Assembly: GCA_032622095.1 (NCBI GenBank)
Contig: CP136067.1
Coordinates: forward strand, 74,238,705 to 74,302,704
Length of the DNA: 64,000 bases
DNA from: Siphonodentalium dalli
Lineage: Eukaryota; Mollusca; Scaphopoda; Gadilida; Siphonodentaliidae
Direction of reading: 5' to 3'
Shown in pieces: positions 35,698 to 49,121 of this stretch. The number at the start of each line of letters is the position of its first letter. Within the stretch, counting starts at the first letter, position 1. The notes under the pieces are model-generated. The model searched no databases, was not told the origin of the DNA, and saw only the letters and a list, made by a program, of their open reading frames with translations. The translations under genes and the position numbers were made by a program.

Positions 35698-38483
35698 CAC
35701 GGGGTATGAACTGATCCGCGAAGCAGACACCGCTTCCGATCTTTTGTCCAGTTCACTTCCGACAAACTCATGATATTTTTAAGTGTGACGGCACTGAATT
35801 TCGCAAATGGATTCACCAAGGTTAGATAATATACAGTTTTTGAGTTATTATTAAATATAACTCCCATACAACCCCAGCTATCCATTAGCTATGATATTTC
35901 CAATATATAGTGCGCCAAATTTGATATTTCCAATTAGTGCGCCAACTTGCCAAATTAAGTGTAAACATTTGAGTGTCACATTTCCATTGGACCCCATAGT
36001 AAATTTGAACACAATTTTCCATGAAAAAAACGAATTGTTCGATACTGACACGACAATGCAAGGTTTTAATAGACCAAAGTGTGTTGTCTCCCCACCAGAC
36101 AGTGGATATATGACCTTGGAATCATGATATTTATATTTGAAATTGTGACAAAAAAGCTCCAGTTCACCACAGATAAGATCGATTCACTTTCAAAAAAATA
36201 AGACCCAGTTCTTTGCCGATCAACAATGTCCTGTAGATTCATATTTTACACGTCGAGCAGGTTCAGATGAGAGATTCTCAATTTTTGACCATTCCTATAG
36301 TCTAAAGAGCTTATATTGATCTCAATTTGAAATAATTGTATATGGGTTATGTAACATGTATGTTTAAAATCAGTGAATGTATCTGTAAGGGCAGTATGTG
36401 GGTATATCTTGGAATGGTATTCCTCATCTATTAACCTGGAAAACAATTGTATAATGGCGCATAAATGCAGGTTCAGGTATTTTTACGTGATATCAGCATA
36501 TTATGGCTCATCTGATTTTGACTATGATGTGCACCTATAATGTATACTGATTCATGTGGACACAAATCGGTACAAGTATATAGTCCCAGACAAAATCGGA
36601 CCACTAGACACACGTATATTGGGAAGTTACTTCTATACATTAAATGTTTATTCCACACATAATAGAAAAGCATTATTTGAATTAAGTTTACCGTTAAAGG
36701 CCCACTTCATTTTCGATCTTCCGATTATTTTTTTTTGTAGTGCCTTGATATACGATTTTAATAACAATCTATGTCATAAAAAATTATTAAAATACTATAA
36801 TTCATCACAATGTGGAATGTCTGTGTATCAGAAGATTCCCATATAGTAATAGAAAAGAGCTGAAATCATAAAATCATTTCCCCTATTTGGCCAAAAAAAA
36901 AAAGTGTTTTGGTTCTCGGGCAATTTTTTTTTCAAATCAATGAGGGAGGGAGGGTTTTATTTTTATTTTTTTCTGCGCGTAGTAAGCATGGACAAAGATA
37001 CTTTCCTCTGTCTAGTAATAACCAGAAAGGTAGAGGGAACTGTTATGCATATAAACTCATTTAGTCTTATATAAAAATGACATTGTACTACCAGTGTGTG
37101 ACTGGGATTACCTAACATAATACAAATGCATAATGCCCCTGACATTAACTACTGTTATTGTTGTCTAAAAACTGATACCTCCCCATTCTAATATGTGATC
37201 CTGAAGTTAGTCCTGTGCCTTTCAATTGTATAAAGTTACAATTAGTGTAAGTTGTTCACAATGACTAATTGTGAGAAGAGCATGAGGATCAGCTAATCAT
37301 TTTCTTAATTGTAGTCATCTACTTCATGTTGTAAGCCTGCAAGTCACTTTTTAACACATTTCATGTTAGAGCTCAATGCACACTAATATTCAACACATAT
37401 CTGCTATGGACATGTTGATAAAATAAAATAAATAAATAAAAAAATTTTTTTTTTTTTAGTTTTTCGTAAGTTTTTTTGTCATAACATCAGGCATTGCAAT
37501 AAAAAGGCCTAATGAGGCCCCTTTTATTCAATGCGGCGGGGCCTGAGAACCAAACCTTTTTTGTTTTGGCCTCATGGCTCCCAGAATGCAACAGAATTCA
37601 ATCGATAGTTTATTTTCAATAGAAGGGGAATAACTCTATCTAAATATATAGAGTTTTTCCCCTTCCATTGAACTGCAATTGTTTTAGCATAGAACAGACA
37701 TCGATATCTCAACAAAAACCACATGTTCACAGATTATTACATCGAAAAAGTTTTTAAACTATAATGTTTCGGAGCTTCCTCTTTCAAATGGTTTTTAATA
37801 TTTATATTGAATTGCCTCACAAAACCAGTGCATTTGTCGAGTAAATTTTTTTAGAGCTTTGTTGAATAACAAACCAGTTTTGATTGCATTACCATTGCCC
37901 AAATTGACAGCCATTTTCAGACATAAAGTCTGCCTTTTGAGAAGGCGATGTTCGATGTAGTGAACTGAAGCTTATCATGTTTGGGTTGTGGTGAACTGGA
38001 GCTTCTGTTTTAGTACACTGGAGCATATACCATGTCTTGATCAATTATCGATGTCAACAGTGGGCAATGTTTTATATAAAATCATTCATGTACCGTACAT
38101 GGGATATTGGTGGTGCCGGGCGTGTATGCAACGCATTTCTAATTTCTAGCTAAACAGAAACTTGTAAATTGTTCAAAAAACGATATCGGTCATTATGTGA
38201 TTTTTTTTCACAGAAATCCGATTGATCATGCAGTGGTTATTTCTAGAAGGAATTAGTGTTCATGTTGCCTGAATTGTTTTGAACTGGTAGTGTTTATTGT
38301 CTATTTGCCCATGCAAATAGTTAGAAAACTACATCTATCTGTGTATATTTAGGGGAATACTCACCGGCATTGTCGTATTAGCCGCCATTTCCTGTACTAA
38401 ATTCACGAGTGGACATGGATCGATAATAAACTGGACCAAAGATCGGTAGTGTTGTTGGCTTCGTGGAGCAGTTCCTACCCCAT
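35698..38483. mobile_element. Element with GGGGTA(T/G)GAACTG ends (F4), 2.8-kb copy
   Basis: The left end CGGGGTATGAACTGATCCGC, GAAGCAGACACC and the right end GGCTTCGTGGAGCAGTTCCT, ACCCC are inverted over about 65 bp. CCAGTTCAC-type motifs recur inside (about 35750, 36162, 37960, 37992). The largest interior frame (35891-36127, 78 codons) matches nothing I know. A 54-bp hairpin lies at 37617-37670. Confidence 0.5.
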
Positions 38484-39059
38484 GGTCAACCTGAAGGTAG
38501 AGGGGTAATGTCGCAAGAGCTATACTCTTCCTTGACCTCGATCAATGGTATACTTGTAGGGCGTGCATCTATACTCCCAAGTCGACTCCACCCACCCCGC
38601 ATGTGCAATTTGGTGGAATATAACATGACTGCCAATTCTAAGGTGAAGATCAAGTATAACTCTTGCAACATTACCCCACTACCCACACTGAATGTGAAAA
38701 TTAACACCAAACTCCATGCAGCGCCCTCTCCATTATCACTGCGGAGAGATGGGAGATAACTCTGCCTGGAGTTTGCGTATCAATATGACGTGCTTCTTTG
38801 ACGTAAACAATGTAAAAGTATACACACGTAATGTAAAGTTTGTAAAATGAAATTATTTTTGCAACTATGGGTGGCCATTGCTGGGAGTGAGTCCACTACC
38901 ACGCTCCACTGCTAGCCTACCACCCTGCACTTCCAGTATGCGCCATCACTGTATAAGCCTAAAGAAGGCATGTACATAGGGACAGTATATAAGGGCAGTG
39001 AAGCATGGGGGCAACAGAGCGTGTTACAGAACCATGTGATGTGAGTCCAGAGATTGTGG

Positions 39060-40500
39060 GTTTTAGGGTGAGGAACTTGGCGACATGGGTGGCGAGTGGT
39101 TCTCATCCTGACAAATTTGGTATAAAAAAAACAGTTGGAAATCTCATTGCCTGACACATAATTACTTGGTAACTTCATTTTCGTAGGTTGAATATGCTTT
39201 CATTGTCTGATTTTCCAACAATCAGTGGAATTATTCAATTTGGAAATTTCCAACAATTGGAAAGCCTGGTGCCAGTTGGAAAGTTTCAATCCAAAGCAGG
39301 GGTGCAATGAAACTCGTGAAGCTATGAGTTTGGTGTCTGGTTCAAGAGGAATTAGAGAATGCAGTTCAATTCAATGTTGACACCCCCACAACAATGAAAG
39401 TGTCAATGACACTGTAGCTCAACTTGGAAAGGGAATAATTTCATGTTTTACAGTCAATGGAGCAATTAGGAATGTGGAAAGTTGAAAGGTCTAAGTAATA
39501 CTAGATTATCAAATGGGGTGGTGCAATCATAAATTCCTATTCTGCTATTCTGGCAGCCCCCCCCCCCCCCCCCCTCCCAATAGCTATACACATGATATGG
39601 TGTACAACTGAAAGTGGAATGGTGACCGCTGTCGTAGCCTAAACTTTAATTATCCATCAAATCATGAAAATCTATGAGCATGGACGCGGCTAGATTGTTT
39701 CCGCGTTGGGAGAGGGATTGTCCTTGGAATTTCCAACTGCACCCCCTTTGGGCTTTGATTTCCCAACTGCTCCCTCGCATCCTGAATGGTAGCATTATTC
39801 TAAATTGATCAGTAGTATTGTTTCCACTCCACTAGCCAGTAGAAGAACGGGATACACTCAGAACATTAATTTTGAGATCAGGGATCAATACTATGAACAA
39901 TTTTATACCTGTAAATACAGATAGTATTTACAAATTTATAAGAACAAATTTGTGTCCAATATCACAGTGGTTTCATAGTACAGAGAAAATTGAGCCATAT
40001 TATTTGTACAATAAATTATGAATATACCAACATATTATTAATAATTTAATAGTTAATTGTTATCGTCTCCTGACCATACCAATTCGGCCTAATAAGGACA
40101 TGACGACTCGAGGGGTGACAGGTGGGGTGTTGAAAGGCTTGTTGGGTGCCCCTAACTTTGGTCAAAATATTTCAACAGTTGGAAACTTCATACCGATATA
40201 GGCTGACCCAAACATTTTACACAACATACAAGCTCACATTGTCCTCATTGTTTAATTTCACAACTAATAATAAGTGAGAAAAGTGTTTGGAGACCATTTA
40301 GACTGAATCACTAGCCTATTTTCGACTTTTGTTGAAAATTATGGTATAAATGGCCATCAGATAGAACTTCTCCAAGCTGTTGCCGGTATCAGGTTAGAAA
40401 TTTTAACAGACGGAAAGCTTTAGGTACCAGCTGGAAACTTCCAACTTCCAAAGGTGGACAGCCCATGAACACTCACTCCCTGAGTCCGAATATTTTGTCA
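39060..40500. repeat. GTTGGAAATTTCCAAC-type repeat block
   Basis: Degenerate copies of the same unit seen in 13990-16200 and 45480-47600, with a poly-C run at 39557-39575. Fragments are in both orientations. No gene was seen between 38484 and 41300. Confidence 0.6.
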
Positions 40501-41835
40501 CTATTTCAGTTGAGGGGAGTGTCCACATCTAAATTTCATATGCACCCGATATGCTACGAGTGTCAGGGGTATAAATTATTGTTATATCTTAGACTGGGAG
40601 AGGCGTGAAACCACTAAAACGTAGGGAAAAAAATAACTCGCCACTCTGCTCTCATTCACCAGTTATATATACCAGTGTTGTCTGAATACCTAGTTCAAAT
40701 GAGACGGACATGTGGAAGTTAAAATAACTGACACACGATTACTACGGGAAAGTTACAATGCGTGATATTATTTTATGATTAGGAATATCGCCATTGCTAT
40801 GAAACGATGAGCTAACAAAATCTCACAAATTTCACAAAGATCAACTATTGATTATTGTAGATTGCTAACAAGCAAGGTGTCGCCTGTGAGTGATTCACAA
40901 TATATTGAATCACGGCAAGCCTGAGTTACAAAAGAATTAACCAATCATAAGTTGAGAGGTTGATCGCTGATCAGAGCTATCCAATCGGTACACGCATTGC
41001 TAAGTTGATGACCACTTGTCTGCGCAAAGTTAACCAATGAATTGTTCGTTTGTAAATTGTGTATGTAAGTACAAATCTATGTGATATTGAGTACTACAAC
41101 TAATTTGGCATCATTGTATTCACAAATTACAACCATACAATTTGTGAAAACAAATATTATATTTGATGGTACAACATTATATAGATTGTGCCCATCCTAT
41201 GGTTTCAAACTGAATCGTCCCTCTTATCATAACATATCGAGGCAGGGACATGGCTCCGTTTTATCGAGGGGTGTCCATCACAGGCTCGAAGCAGGGACGT
41301 ACTAAGGCTCTCAGTCATAGGAGGGGTGGTCATTCTATAATTTCAAACTGCTCAAGAAGCATTCCTACTTTTTATTTTCCAATAAGACTGTAAAGTTTCA
41401 AAACAATTCTCCAATAAATGTGGGCTGTTGGGTATGCTGATGGATTGACATTTGAAATCCAAGATGGCTGCTGGTGGCAATGTTTGTTTTAAACAAATTT
41501 TGGGGAAAAAAAGATTTGGTCATACAAAGAGTAAAATCCAAGATGCCGCTGGCAGCCATTTTTTTTACAAAAAATGGTAAGCACCCATTGAGAGGTCACA
41601 CCGAAGATCAATATGAAGACTGGTGATGATCGGATGAGGGATAAGCTCTGCAGGGTGTGTTAAAGGATTTTGCAAAGATTAAAATCCATGATGGTTGCCA
41701 GCAGCCATATTTTTCATAAAAAATCATTCAAATTTGACAGTTCCCATCTAGAGGTGATCCTAGACCCATATACCAAATATCGTTGAAATCGGTCAAAGTT
41801 TGTTTTAACACGTTTGTTTTATTTTATTATGGTTT

Positions 41836-42660
41836 TTAGCTCACCTGAGACGAAGTCTCCAGTGGAGCTATAGTCATCACTCCTCTTCCGTTGTCCGTCC
41901 GTCTGTCCACCTGTCCGTCCGTCAAGAATCATCTTCTCCTCCAGAACCGTAAGATGGAACAGGTTCATATTTGGTGTGGATGTTCCCTAGATGAATCTCA
42001 TTCAGATTTGTTCAAATGAGGTCATCAGGTTAATTAGTTGAAAAAGCAGGGCCACAACTCTAATCCTTCATAGTAATTCTTAGAACGACTTCTTTTCCAG
42101 AACTATAAGGCCTAATGGGTTCATATTTGGTGTGGATGTTCCCTAGGTGACTCCCATTCAGATTTGTTCAAATGAGGTCACCAGGTTGATTAGTTGAGAA
42201 ACCAGGGCCATAACTCATAGTAATTCTTACAATGACTTCTTCTCAAGGAATGTTGTGCTGATTAAGCTTATATTTGGTACGGAGGGACCTTGGTTGACTG
42301 GGGTTCAGATTTGTTCAAATAGGGTCACTGGGTCAAATAGGGGCAGAGCCAGGGACATAACTTTAAAAACAAAACATTTCATTTTTGCATTTTGAGCTTT
42401 TTTTAGACACATCACAGCCTCATATTTCTTACCTAGATTTTTCTTAGCACGTTCTTCAACTGTCTGGATTTTGGTATTGTTTATTTAACCCTTTCCACTC
42501 TTGTTTTTATATAGAATTCATCCAAGACAGGATTACTCAACCATTTTTCATCTGATTGACACCAAATTTGTTATATGAATTTTTTAAACTTATATTCAGA
42601 TCAAGTTCAAATATGGGTTTGATCCGATATATTTGAACAGAGTTATGGCCCTTTATAATT
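41836..42660 (+). repeat. TAGCTCACCTGAG hairpin-headed repeat, longest copy
   Basis: Foldback head (TTTAGCTCACCTGAGACGAA, GTCTCCAGTGGAGCT), a GTCCGTCCGTCTGTCC tract, then three tandem units carrying TTTGGTGTGGATGTTCCCTA and CAGATTTGTTCAAATGAGGT, ending with CAGATCAAGTTCAAATATGG and TTATGGCCCTTT. Confidence 0.7.
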
Positions 42661-42875
42661 CACACCTCATTGCTATGCACTATGAATTTTTAAGAGAACA
42701 CTGCAGCCTGTATTATTGAAAAAGCCAATTTATCACAGTGTGGACACCTGATACTCTGGCTGAAGACTGCTTGCTTCAGACCAGTTTACCATTCTGTCAT
42801 TACATGACATGACATTAGTTAAACACCTATTCTACAAGAATAAATAGGAATGTCCATTGTTCATTTCTTCAAGCC

Positions 42876-43560
42876 TGGACATAGTGTGTCTGACATTTGC
42901 AGAATGAGGTCCCCAGATGGTGAATTTAGTGTTGCTACCCCATACAGCTGGCTAGCATCACCAAATACACCCTCCAGTACCTAATTCTGCTTATGCCTCA
43001 TCTTCTGGGACAATATTTTTTTTAAACATGTTATAAAATTTGACAATATTTTTTTTAAACATGTTATAAAATTTGAAAATTTGAAAAAAAGTGACACCAT
43101 ATAACATTTACTCTTTAATGAAATTATGGAAACATTCCACCCTCCCCCACCCACCCCTCCCACATGGCCCAGACCACACCCTGCCATCAACCAACATCCC
43201 TTCCAAGCCATATCACCTCTCAATTTAATTAATACCTATTCTCACCACAGAAGCATATATATCTGCAAAGACACAGGTCATTAATTTAGATTAGAATAAT
43301 AGATGTCATCTGGCTAGTTTATGTAAACATATCTGTAGCAATTTAAAAACAAACTGGTGCTCCCAAGGTTAGGTGATGACTGACATTCAATGGTACTGTG
43401 AACGGCTTAGATTTCTTAAAGTCTGGAAATAGTGTGTCTGACATTTACAGAGTGAGGTCGTCAGATGGTGAATTTAGTGTTGCTACCCCATACAGCATGC
43501 TAGCATCACCAAGTACACCATCCAGGACCTAATTCTGCTTAGGCCTCATCTTCTGGGAAT
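42876..43560 (+). repeat. Two direct copies of a 135-bp block, 546 bp apart
   Basis: The block from TGTGTCTGACATTTGCAGA to CTCATCTTCTGGGA occurs at 42886-43010 and 43432-43557 with about ten mismatches. Partial related copies follow near 43745-43850 and 44280-44400. A 36-bp tandem pair (ACAATATTTTTTTTAAACAT ...) lies at 43009-43075. Confidence 0.75.
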
Positions 43561-45317
43561 TATTCTAAGTGTCAAATTGACAGTTTGTTTTAGTCACTTT
43601 TTTCCACCTGTTCAGTTTCAATGTCCCCCTAATTTGCAGAAGATAAAATGCATAATTGAGGTGCTCAATGGGTGTGTATCACCAAATTCAACTGTAGGAC
43701 TTCAATCTGTTCCTGAGTTTTATTGACCATTGAGGCCTAATCAGATTGAGGATGAATTCGGTGATGCTAGCCTGCCTTACGGAATATTGTCATTAAATCC
43801 ACTTTTTGGGGACCTAATTCTGCAAATGTCAGACATACTAAATTCAGGCTTGGCCATTTCATATTATTTTCTTAATCACCACTTATCCAGATGAAATCAT
43901 ACCACTAATTTTCAAAGAAAAATTGGGGGGTATATATTGGATTAAATTTGTCTTCTATCTGTCAGGCTTCCATCCGTCTGCCTGTTGAGATGTCTATCCA
44001 TCCATCTATCAACAATTGTTTTCTTCTCCATATTAAAGACGGAATATGTTTATATAGTTCAGTGTGCATGTTCCCTAGGTGTCTCACAATCAGATTTGTT
44101 CAATTAAGTTCATCACATCAAATACATGTAGGTGCGAAGCCAGGGCCATAACTCTTTCCCTCCATAGTAATTCTTAAAACAGTTTTTTCTCAAGAACCAT
44201 TGGGCCTATATAGCTTATATTTGGTATGGAGGGGCCTTGGGTGACCGGGGTTCAGATTTGTTCAAATGGGGTCATTTTTAGGAAATGAGGTCCCTAGAGG
44301 GTGAATTCGGTGATGTTAGTACACCTTGCGGAATACTGTCATTAAATTCACCTGCAAATGTCAGACACACTAAATACAGACTCGGCTGTTCCAATATTAG
44401 TTTCTTAACCACCACTTATCCAGGTGAAATCATACCCTGATTTTTCAAAGAAAAATTGGGGGGTTTTATTCATATTACTAGATGAATGGATCTCATAGAT
44501 GAGGATTCACATTTGTTCTAATAGTGGCAGAGATAAGAGATTTAACTCTCCTCTATGCTGTTTGGTATTGGTATAATAATATTGATTTCTAGACAGCCTG
44601 GGTTGGGGCAATGTTTGAGGCAATGGGGAGGGAGTGTAGAGGGGTGGAGATTTGACCCCCTACTTTGATCAAAAGTTAAACAGTTAAAAATTTCATGCCT
44701 GCATACTACATTAGTTGTAGATTAGATGTTCACACCAAAAATAAGTTAGAATTGTTCTCGTAGTTTGATTTTCTAACATGTATGTTTTTAAACCATCAGT
44801 CCATATGTTCCTACTTCAGGTTAAACTGTTGGACCGAATTGGCCACAAATTTTAACTTTATGGGGGGTGTCAGGTTGGTAATTATCAAACGTTTGAGAGC
44901 TTAAAGTACTGGTACCAGTCGTAAAATTCAACCTAAGAGGAATGTACAAAAGGATTTTTGTGAACTTAGTACTGTGGTATAGTTGTCCTCTTTAAAAGGT
45001 AAGAGGTTGGAGATTTGTCAGTGATGTGCAATTAGAAATTTCAAGGTGAAGACCCCATCTCATCTGAGAACATCCAGCTATGTTCATGTTTAGAACTACT
45101 TGCCTTAAGTGATTTTGTCAAGTACTGACTCTTGTAGTCTTCAGAGTCCCCGTCTTCTCCGTCCTTACAGTCTGGTGAGCGACCCACAGTCATTGACTGT
45201 CTTGTTTATATATTTTTATATTTTTGTTTGAAGAGTTCAGTGAAGAGTTTACATTTATTTGAAGAATCTATTATTGTGTTATGTTTTCATTTATATCAGG
45301 TTGCATAAATGATTTTT

Positions 45318-45391
45318 AATAGAACTATTTAAATCTGAGCCTTTCCATGTCAATAATAGAACTATTTAAATCTGAGCCTTTCCATGTCAAT
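45318..45391 (+). repeat. Perfect 37-bp tandem duplication
   Basis: AATAGAACTATTTAAATCTG at 45318 repeats at 45355, and the units are identical through CTTTCCATGTCAAT. Confidence 0.9.
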
Positions 45392-45479
45392 GTGCATTAA
45401 TAGATCCTTGATGAAAACATTCAGCAAGCTGATCCTTTTATTACCCCTTGGTGTCATCCCTCATTATTAACTGATGGTG

Positions 45480-47604
45480 AACTCAAACCCCCCTACCAAG
45501 AGTTACATGTAAGTCAGGGATGTGGCTAGAGGGTCTCCGCTGGGGGGGTATCCACCTTGGGAATTTCCAACTGCACCCCCCCCCCCCCTTTGAGTCGGAA
45601 TCACACCAACACAACTTTTTGCATAATTCCATTTGCACACCCCCCCCCCCCTTGAGTCGGAATCGCAGCAACACAACTTTTTGCATAATTCAATTTACAC
45701 CACCCCCCCCCTTGTACCTCATGCTCAGGCCTAATTTCCTATATATTCATAAGCCATGCTTCTATTTTCCCAGTATGAGAACATTAAGATATTTTAACCT
45801 CAAAATTGCCCCCCAAAAAAACAACTAGTGATCTAATTCCAGACAAATGCACACAGCTGCCGACAACAGACAAGGAAACACCGGGCCGACCATGGTTGTT
45901 TGGCCCGGTGTGAGAAAATTTTGAAAACTATATACAAGAAAATCGCAAATCCTAGCATCTAGACTGGCCTCAACTGAAGCTTTCCTAGTGTTGGAAATTT
46001 CAAACCTCATGCTCCCCCTCAGGTTGGAAAATTCTTCAACTGCATGATGACCATTTATGTCTACAAGTTTGACCAAATGTAGTAAAATATTGTTTTGCTA
46101 AACTAATTAGCAGTTTTGTATTGGCCATGTGGATGGGGCAATGACACACCGGGCCGACCATGGTTCGGCCCGGTGTGCGAAAATTTTGAAATCTGAACAA
46201 GAAAATCGCAAAATCTTAACATCTAGACTAGCCTCAAGCCTTCCTACTGTTGGAAATTTCAAACCCTACACCCCCACTTAGGTTGGAAAATTTCCAACTG
46301 ATGACAATTCCAATGACAATGTTGACCAATTGTATGACAATATTGTTTTCTTAAATTAACTAGAAGTTTTTGACTGGCCCCATTTCTGTCAAAATTTTTG
46401 ACCAAAAATGAGGAACATATGCAAATATTGGTCGAAAAACAATAAATTCCCCCCAATAAATTGTTTTATAATCAAACTACAAGAACATTTTCAACCTATT
46501 GTTGGTGTGAAATTTCGTTGTGGCAGGTATGAAATTTCCAACTATTGAAAATATAGCTCTCTGCTGGGGGGGGGGGGGGGGGTGAGACACCCCCCCCACA
46601 CCCCCCCCCCTCTAGCCACATCCCTGATGTAAGTGCATACCTATTACATAATATAAGCATTCTTAACACCATTACCACCCCCCACCTAGTGTTCAGGAAA
46701 AATTTGCAGACCCCCCCCCCCCCCCCCCTGTGCGATCAGGAAATGTTTGTAGTTACGAAGAACACATACTGGTACCTCACATGCAAGTTGACACCCCCAC
46801 TAAGGTTCGGAAATTTCTAAATGATGGTCATGGTAAAATTTTGACCAAAGGAGGAAAATATGCAAATGTTGGTCTAAAACCAACACATTCCCATTAATAA
46901 ATTGCTGGAAAATCAAATTACGAGAACAATTTCAACCTATTGTTGTTGTGAATTTCCAACTCATGTTGTGTCAGGTATCAAATTTCCAACTGCTGAACAT
47001 GTTGACAAAATGTTTTTGGGGAGGGGCGAGACACTTGAAATTTCCAGCTGATAAAACATTTTGACAAGGGGGTGAATCGACCCCTTGTCATCACGTCGCT
47101 GCGTATCATAGATGGGTATATTATCCAGTTTAAGGGTGTGAAAAACTGAAAATGTATGTTGGACACACAATAGGAAGACCTTCTATAGTCACGTTCCTTA
47201 ACGTTATAACTTTCAATAAACTGTCATAGTAGTCGAAACAATTTTGTGATTGGGAGATGATTGTAGTTACAAAGAACACATAATATTTGTGATTTATGTT
47301 TGTAATCTAGGTTCATAGTATTAGCGGAATGAGAAATTGTTATTTCTTACAAACAATTGTAGAATCTTACAAAGAAAACGCTTCATAGTATTGACCCCTG
47401 AACCTGAAAATTGCAAACTCCTATATGTTAACATCTGGACTCGCCTCAAGATTTCCAATTGTTGGAAATTTCCAACATGAGACCCCACCCGGGGCCCACC
47501 ATAAGGTCGGAAAATTTCCAACTGATGACCAATTCAGTCAAAATGTTTACCAAAAGTAGGACCATATACTAATCTTGTTCGAAAAACAACAAATTCACCA
47601 CTAA
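45480..47604. repeat. GTTGGAAATTTCCAAC-type repeat block with CACACCGGGCCGA palindromes
   Basis: Several tandem copies in minus orientation relative to 13990-14740. It includes the perfect 13-bp-arm palindrome CACACCGGGCCGA-CCATGGT-TCGGCCCGGTGTG (46145-46177) and a variant at 45881-45913. Long C or G runs occur at 45577-45589, 45640-45651, 46565-46583 and 46711-46728. Frames with Pro or Gly runs come from these tracts. Confidence 0.75.
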
Positions 47605-48092
47605 TTAAAGGTACTCAATCCGATAATACTCCTCTCAATTACTATTTCAATGGCTTCGGGGGTCAAAAATATTTGATTCGAGTCGAGGAAGTCACCCATC
47701 AAAGCTCGGATTTGTTAGATATCGATTTTAGAAATCTATTATTTTTCATTATCGGGAATACTTTCTGGCCCAGATCTCAGGCAAAATTGCGTTATTATTA
47801 CCACTTGATTTTAGAGTTATCCATCCTTGTCTGTTTGAATAGAGTTTTGGTGTACAAATCTCGAGCAGGATACGAAATTGACGGCAATTATTAGTACTCA
47901 TCTCGAGAACATAACAAATTTCAAAAATCAATATCTAATAACTCTGAGCTTTGTTTGATGGGTTCCTCGACTAGAATCAAATATTTTTTACCCCCAAAGC
48001 CAAAGAAATAGTAATATAGGACCCTCTGATCGGATTGTTGTTGTTGGAATCTGTTGAGATGGGGACCCTCTGTTCGGATTGAGTACCTTTAA
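47605..48092 (+). mobile_element. Palindromic TTAA MITE, family F1, cluster copy 1
   Basis: 488 bp. TTAAAGGTACTCAATCCGAT at the left and ATCCGAACAGAGGGTCC (complement) at the right, flanked by TTAA. The left half (GGCTTCGGGGGTCAAAAATA, TTTGATTCGAGTCGAGGAAG) reappears inverted and diverged in the right half (GGCTTTGGGGGTAAAAAATA on the minus strand), so the whole element is one long imperfect foldback. It is inserted in a GTTGGAAAATCAAACTAC-type repeat. Confidence 0.85.
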
Positions 48093-48151
48093 TTGTTGGA
48101 AAATCAAACTACAAGAACAATCTGAACCTATTGTTGGTGTGAATGTTCCAA

Positions 48152-48638
48152 TTAAAGGTACTCAATCCGAACAGAGGGTCCCCATCTCAACAGATTCCAA
48201 CAACAACAATCCGATCAGAGGGTCCTATATTACTATTTCTTTGGCTTTGGGGGTAAACAATATTTGATTCGAGTCGAGGAACCCATCAAACACAGCTCAG
48301 AGTTATTAGATATTGATTTTTGAAATTTTTTATGTTCTCGAGATGAGTACTAATAATTGCCGTCAATTTCGTATCCTGCTCGAGGTGTGTACACCAAAAC
48401 ACTGTTCAAACAGACACGGATGGATAACTCTAAAATCAAGTGGTAATAATCACGCAATTTTGACTGAGTTCTGGGCCAGAAAGTATTCCCGATAATGACA
48501 AATAATAGATTTCTAAAATCGATATCTAACAAATCTGAGCTTTGGTGGGTGACTTCCTCGACTCGAATCAAATATTTTTGACCCCCGAAGCCATTGAAAT
48601 AGTAATTGAGAGGAGTTTATCGGATTGAGTACATTTAA
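48152..48638 (-). mobile_element. Palindromic TTAA MITE, family F1, cluster copy 2
   Basis: Same element in the opposite orientation to copy 1. It starts at TTAA 48152 and ends at TTAA 48635, a site shared with the next copy. The right TIR has one change (GTACATTTAA). Confidence 0.85.
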
Positions 48639-49121
48639 AGGTACTCAATCCGAACAAAGGGTCCCCATCTCAACAGATTCCAACAACAACAATCCGATCA
48701 GAGGGTCCTATATTACTATTTCTTTGGCTTTGGGGGTAAAAAATATTTGATTCTAGACGAGGAACCCATCAAACAAAGCTCAGAGTTATTAGATATTGAT
48801 TTTTGAAATTTGTTATGTTCTCGAGATGAGTACTAATAATTGCAGTCAATTTCGATCCTGCTCGAGATTTGTACACCAAAACTCTATTCAAACAGACAAG
48901 GATGGATAACTCTAAAATCAAGTGGTAATAATAACGCAATTTTGCCTGAGATCTGGGCCAGAAAGTATTCCCGATAATGAAAAATAATAGATTTCTAAAA
49001 TCGATATCTAACAAATCCGAGCTTTGATGGGTGACTTCCTCGACTCGAATCAAATATTTTTGACCCCCGAAGCCATTGAAATAGTAATTGAGAGGAGTAT
49101 TATCGGATTGAGTACCTTTAA
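48635..49121 (-). mobile_element. Palindromic TTAA MITE, family F1, cluster copy 3
   Basis: Joined head-to-tail to copy 2 through a single common TTAA (48635-48638), it ends at TTAA 49118-49121. A 159-codon open frame on the minus strand covers much of it. Shorter versions of the same frame are present in the other copies, and it resembles no known protein. Confidence 0.85.

Noticed and set aside
35891-36127. 78-codon frame inside the 2.8-kb F4 element as a transposase remnant
   Set aside because: No catalytic motif or recognisable similarity. The length is within chance expectation for this base composition.
45520-45828. 102-codon frame with HPPPPFESE repeats
   Set aside because: It derives from poly-C tracts of the GTTGGAAATTTC repeat family.
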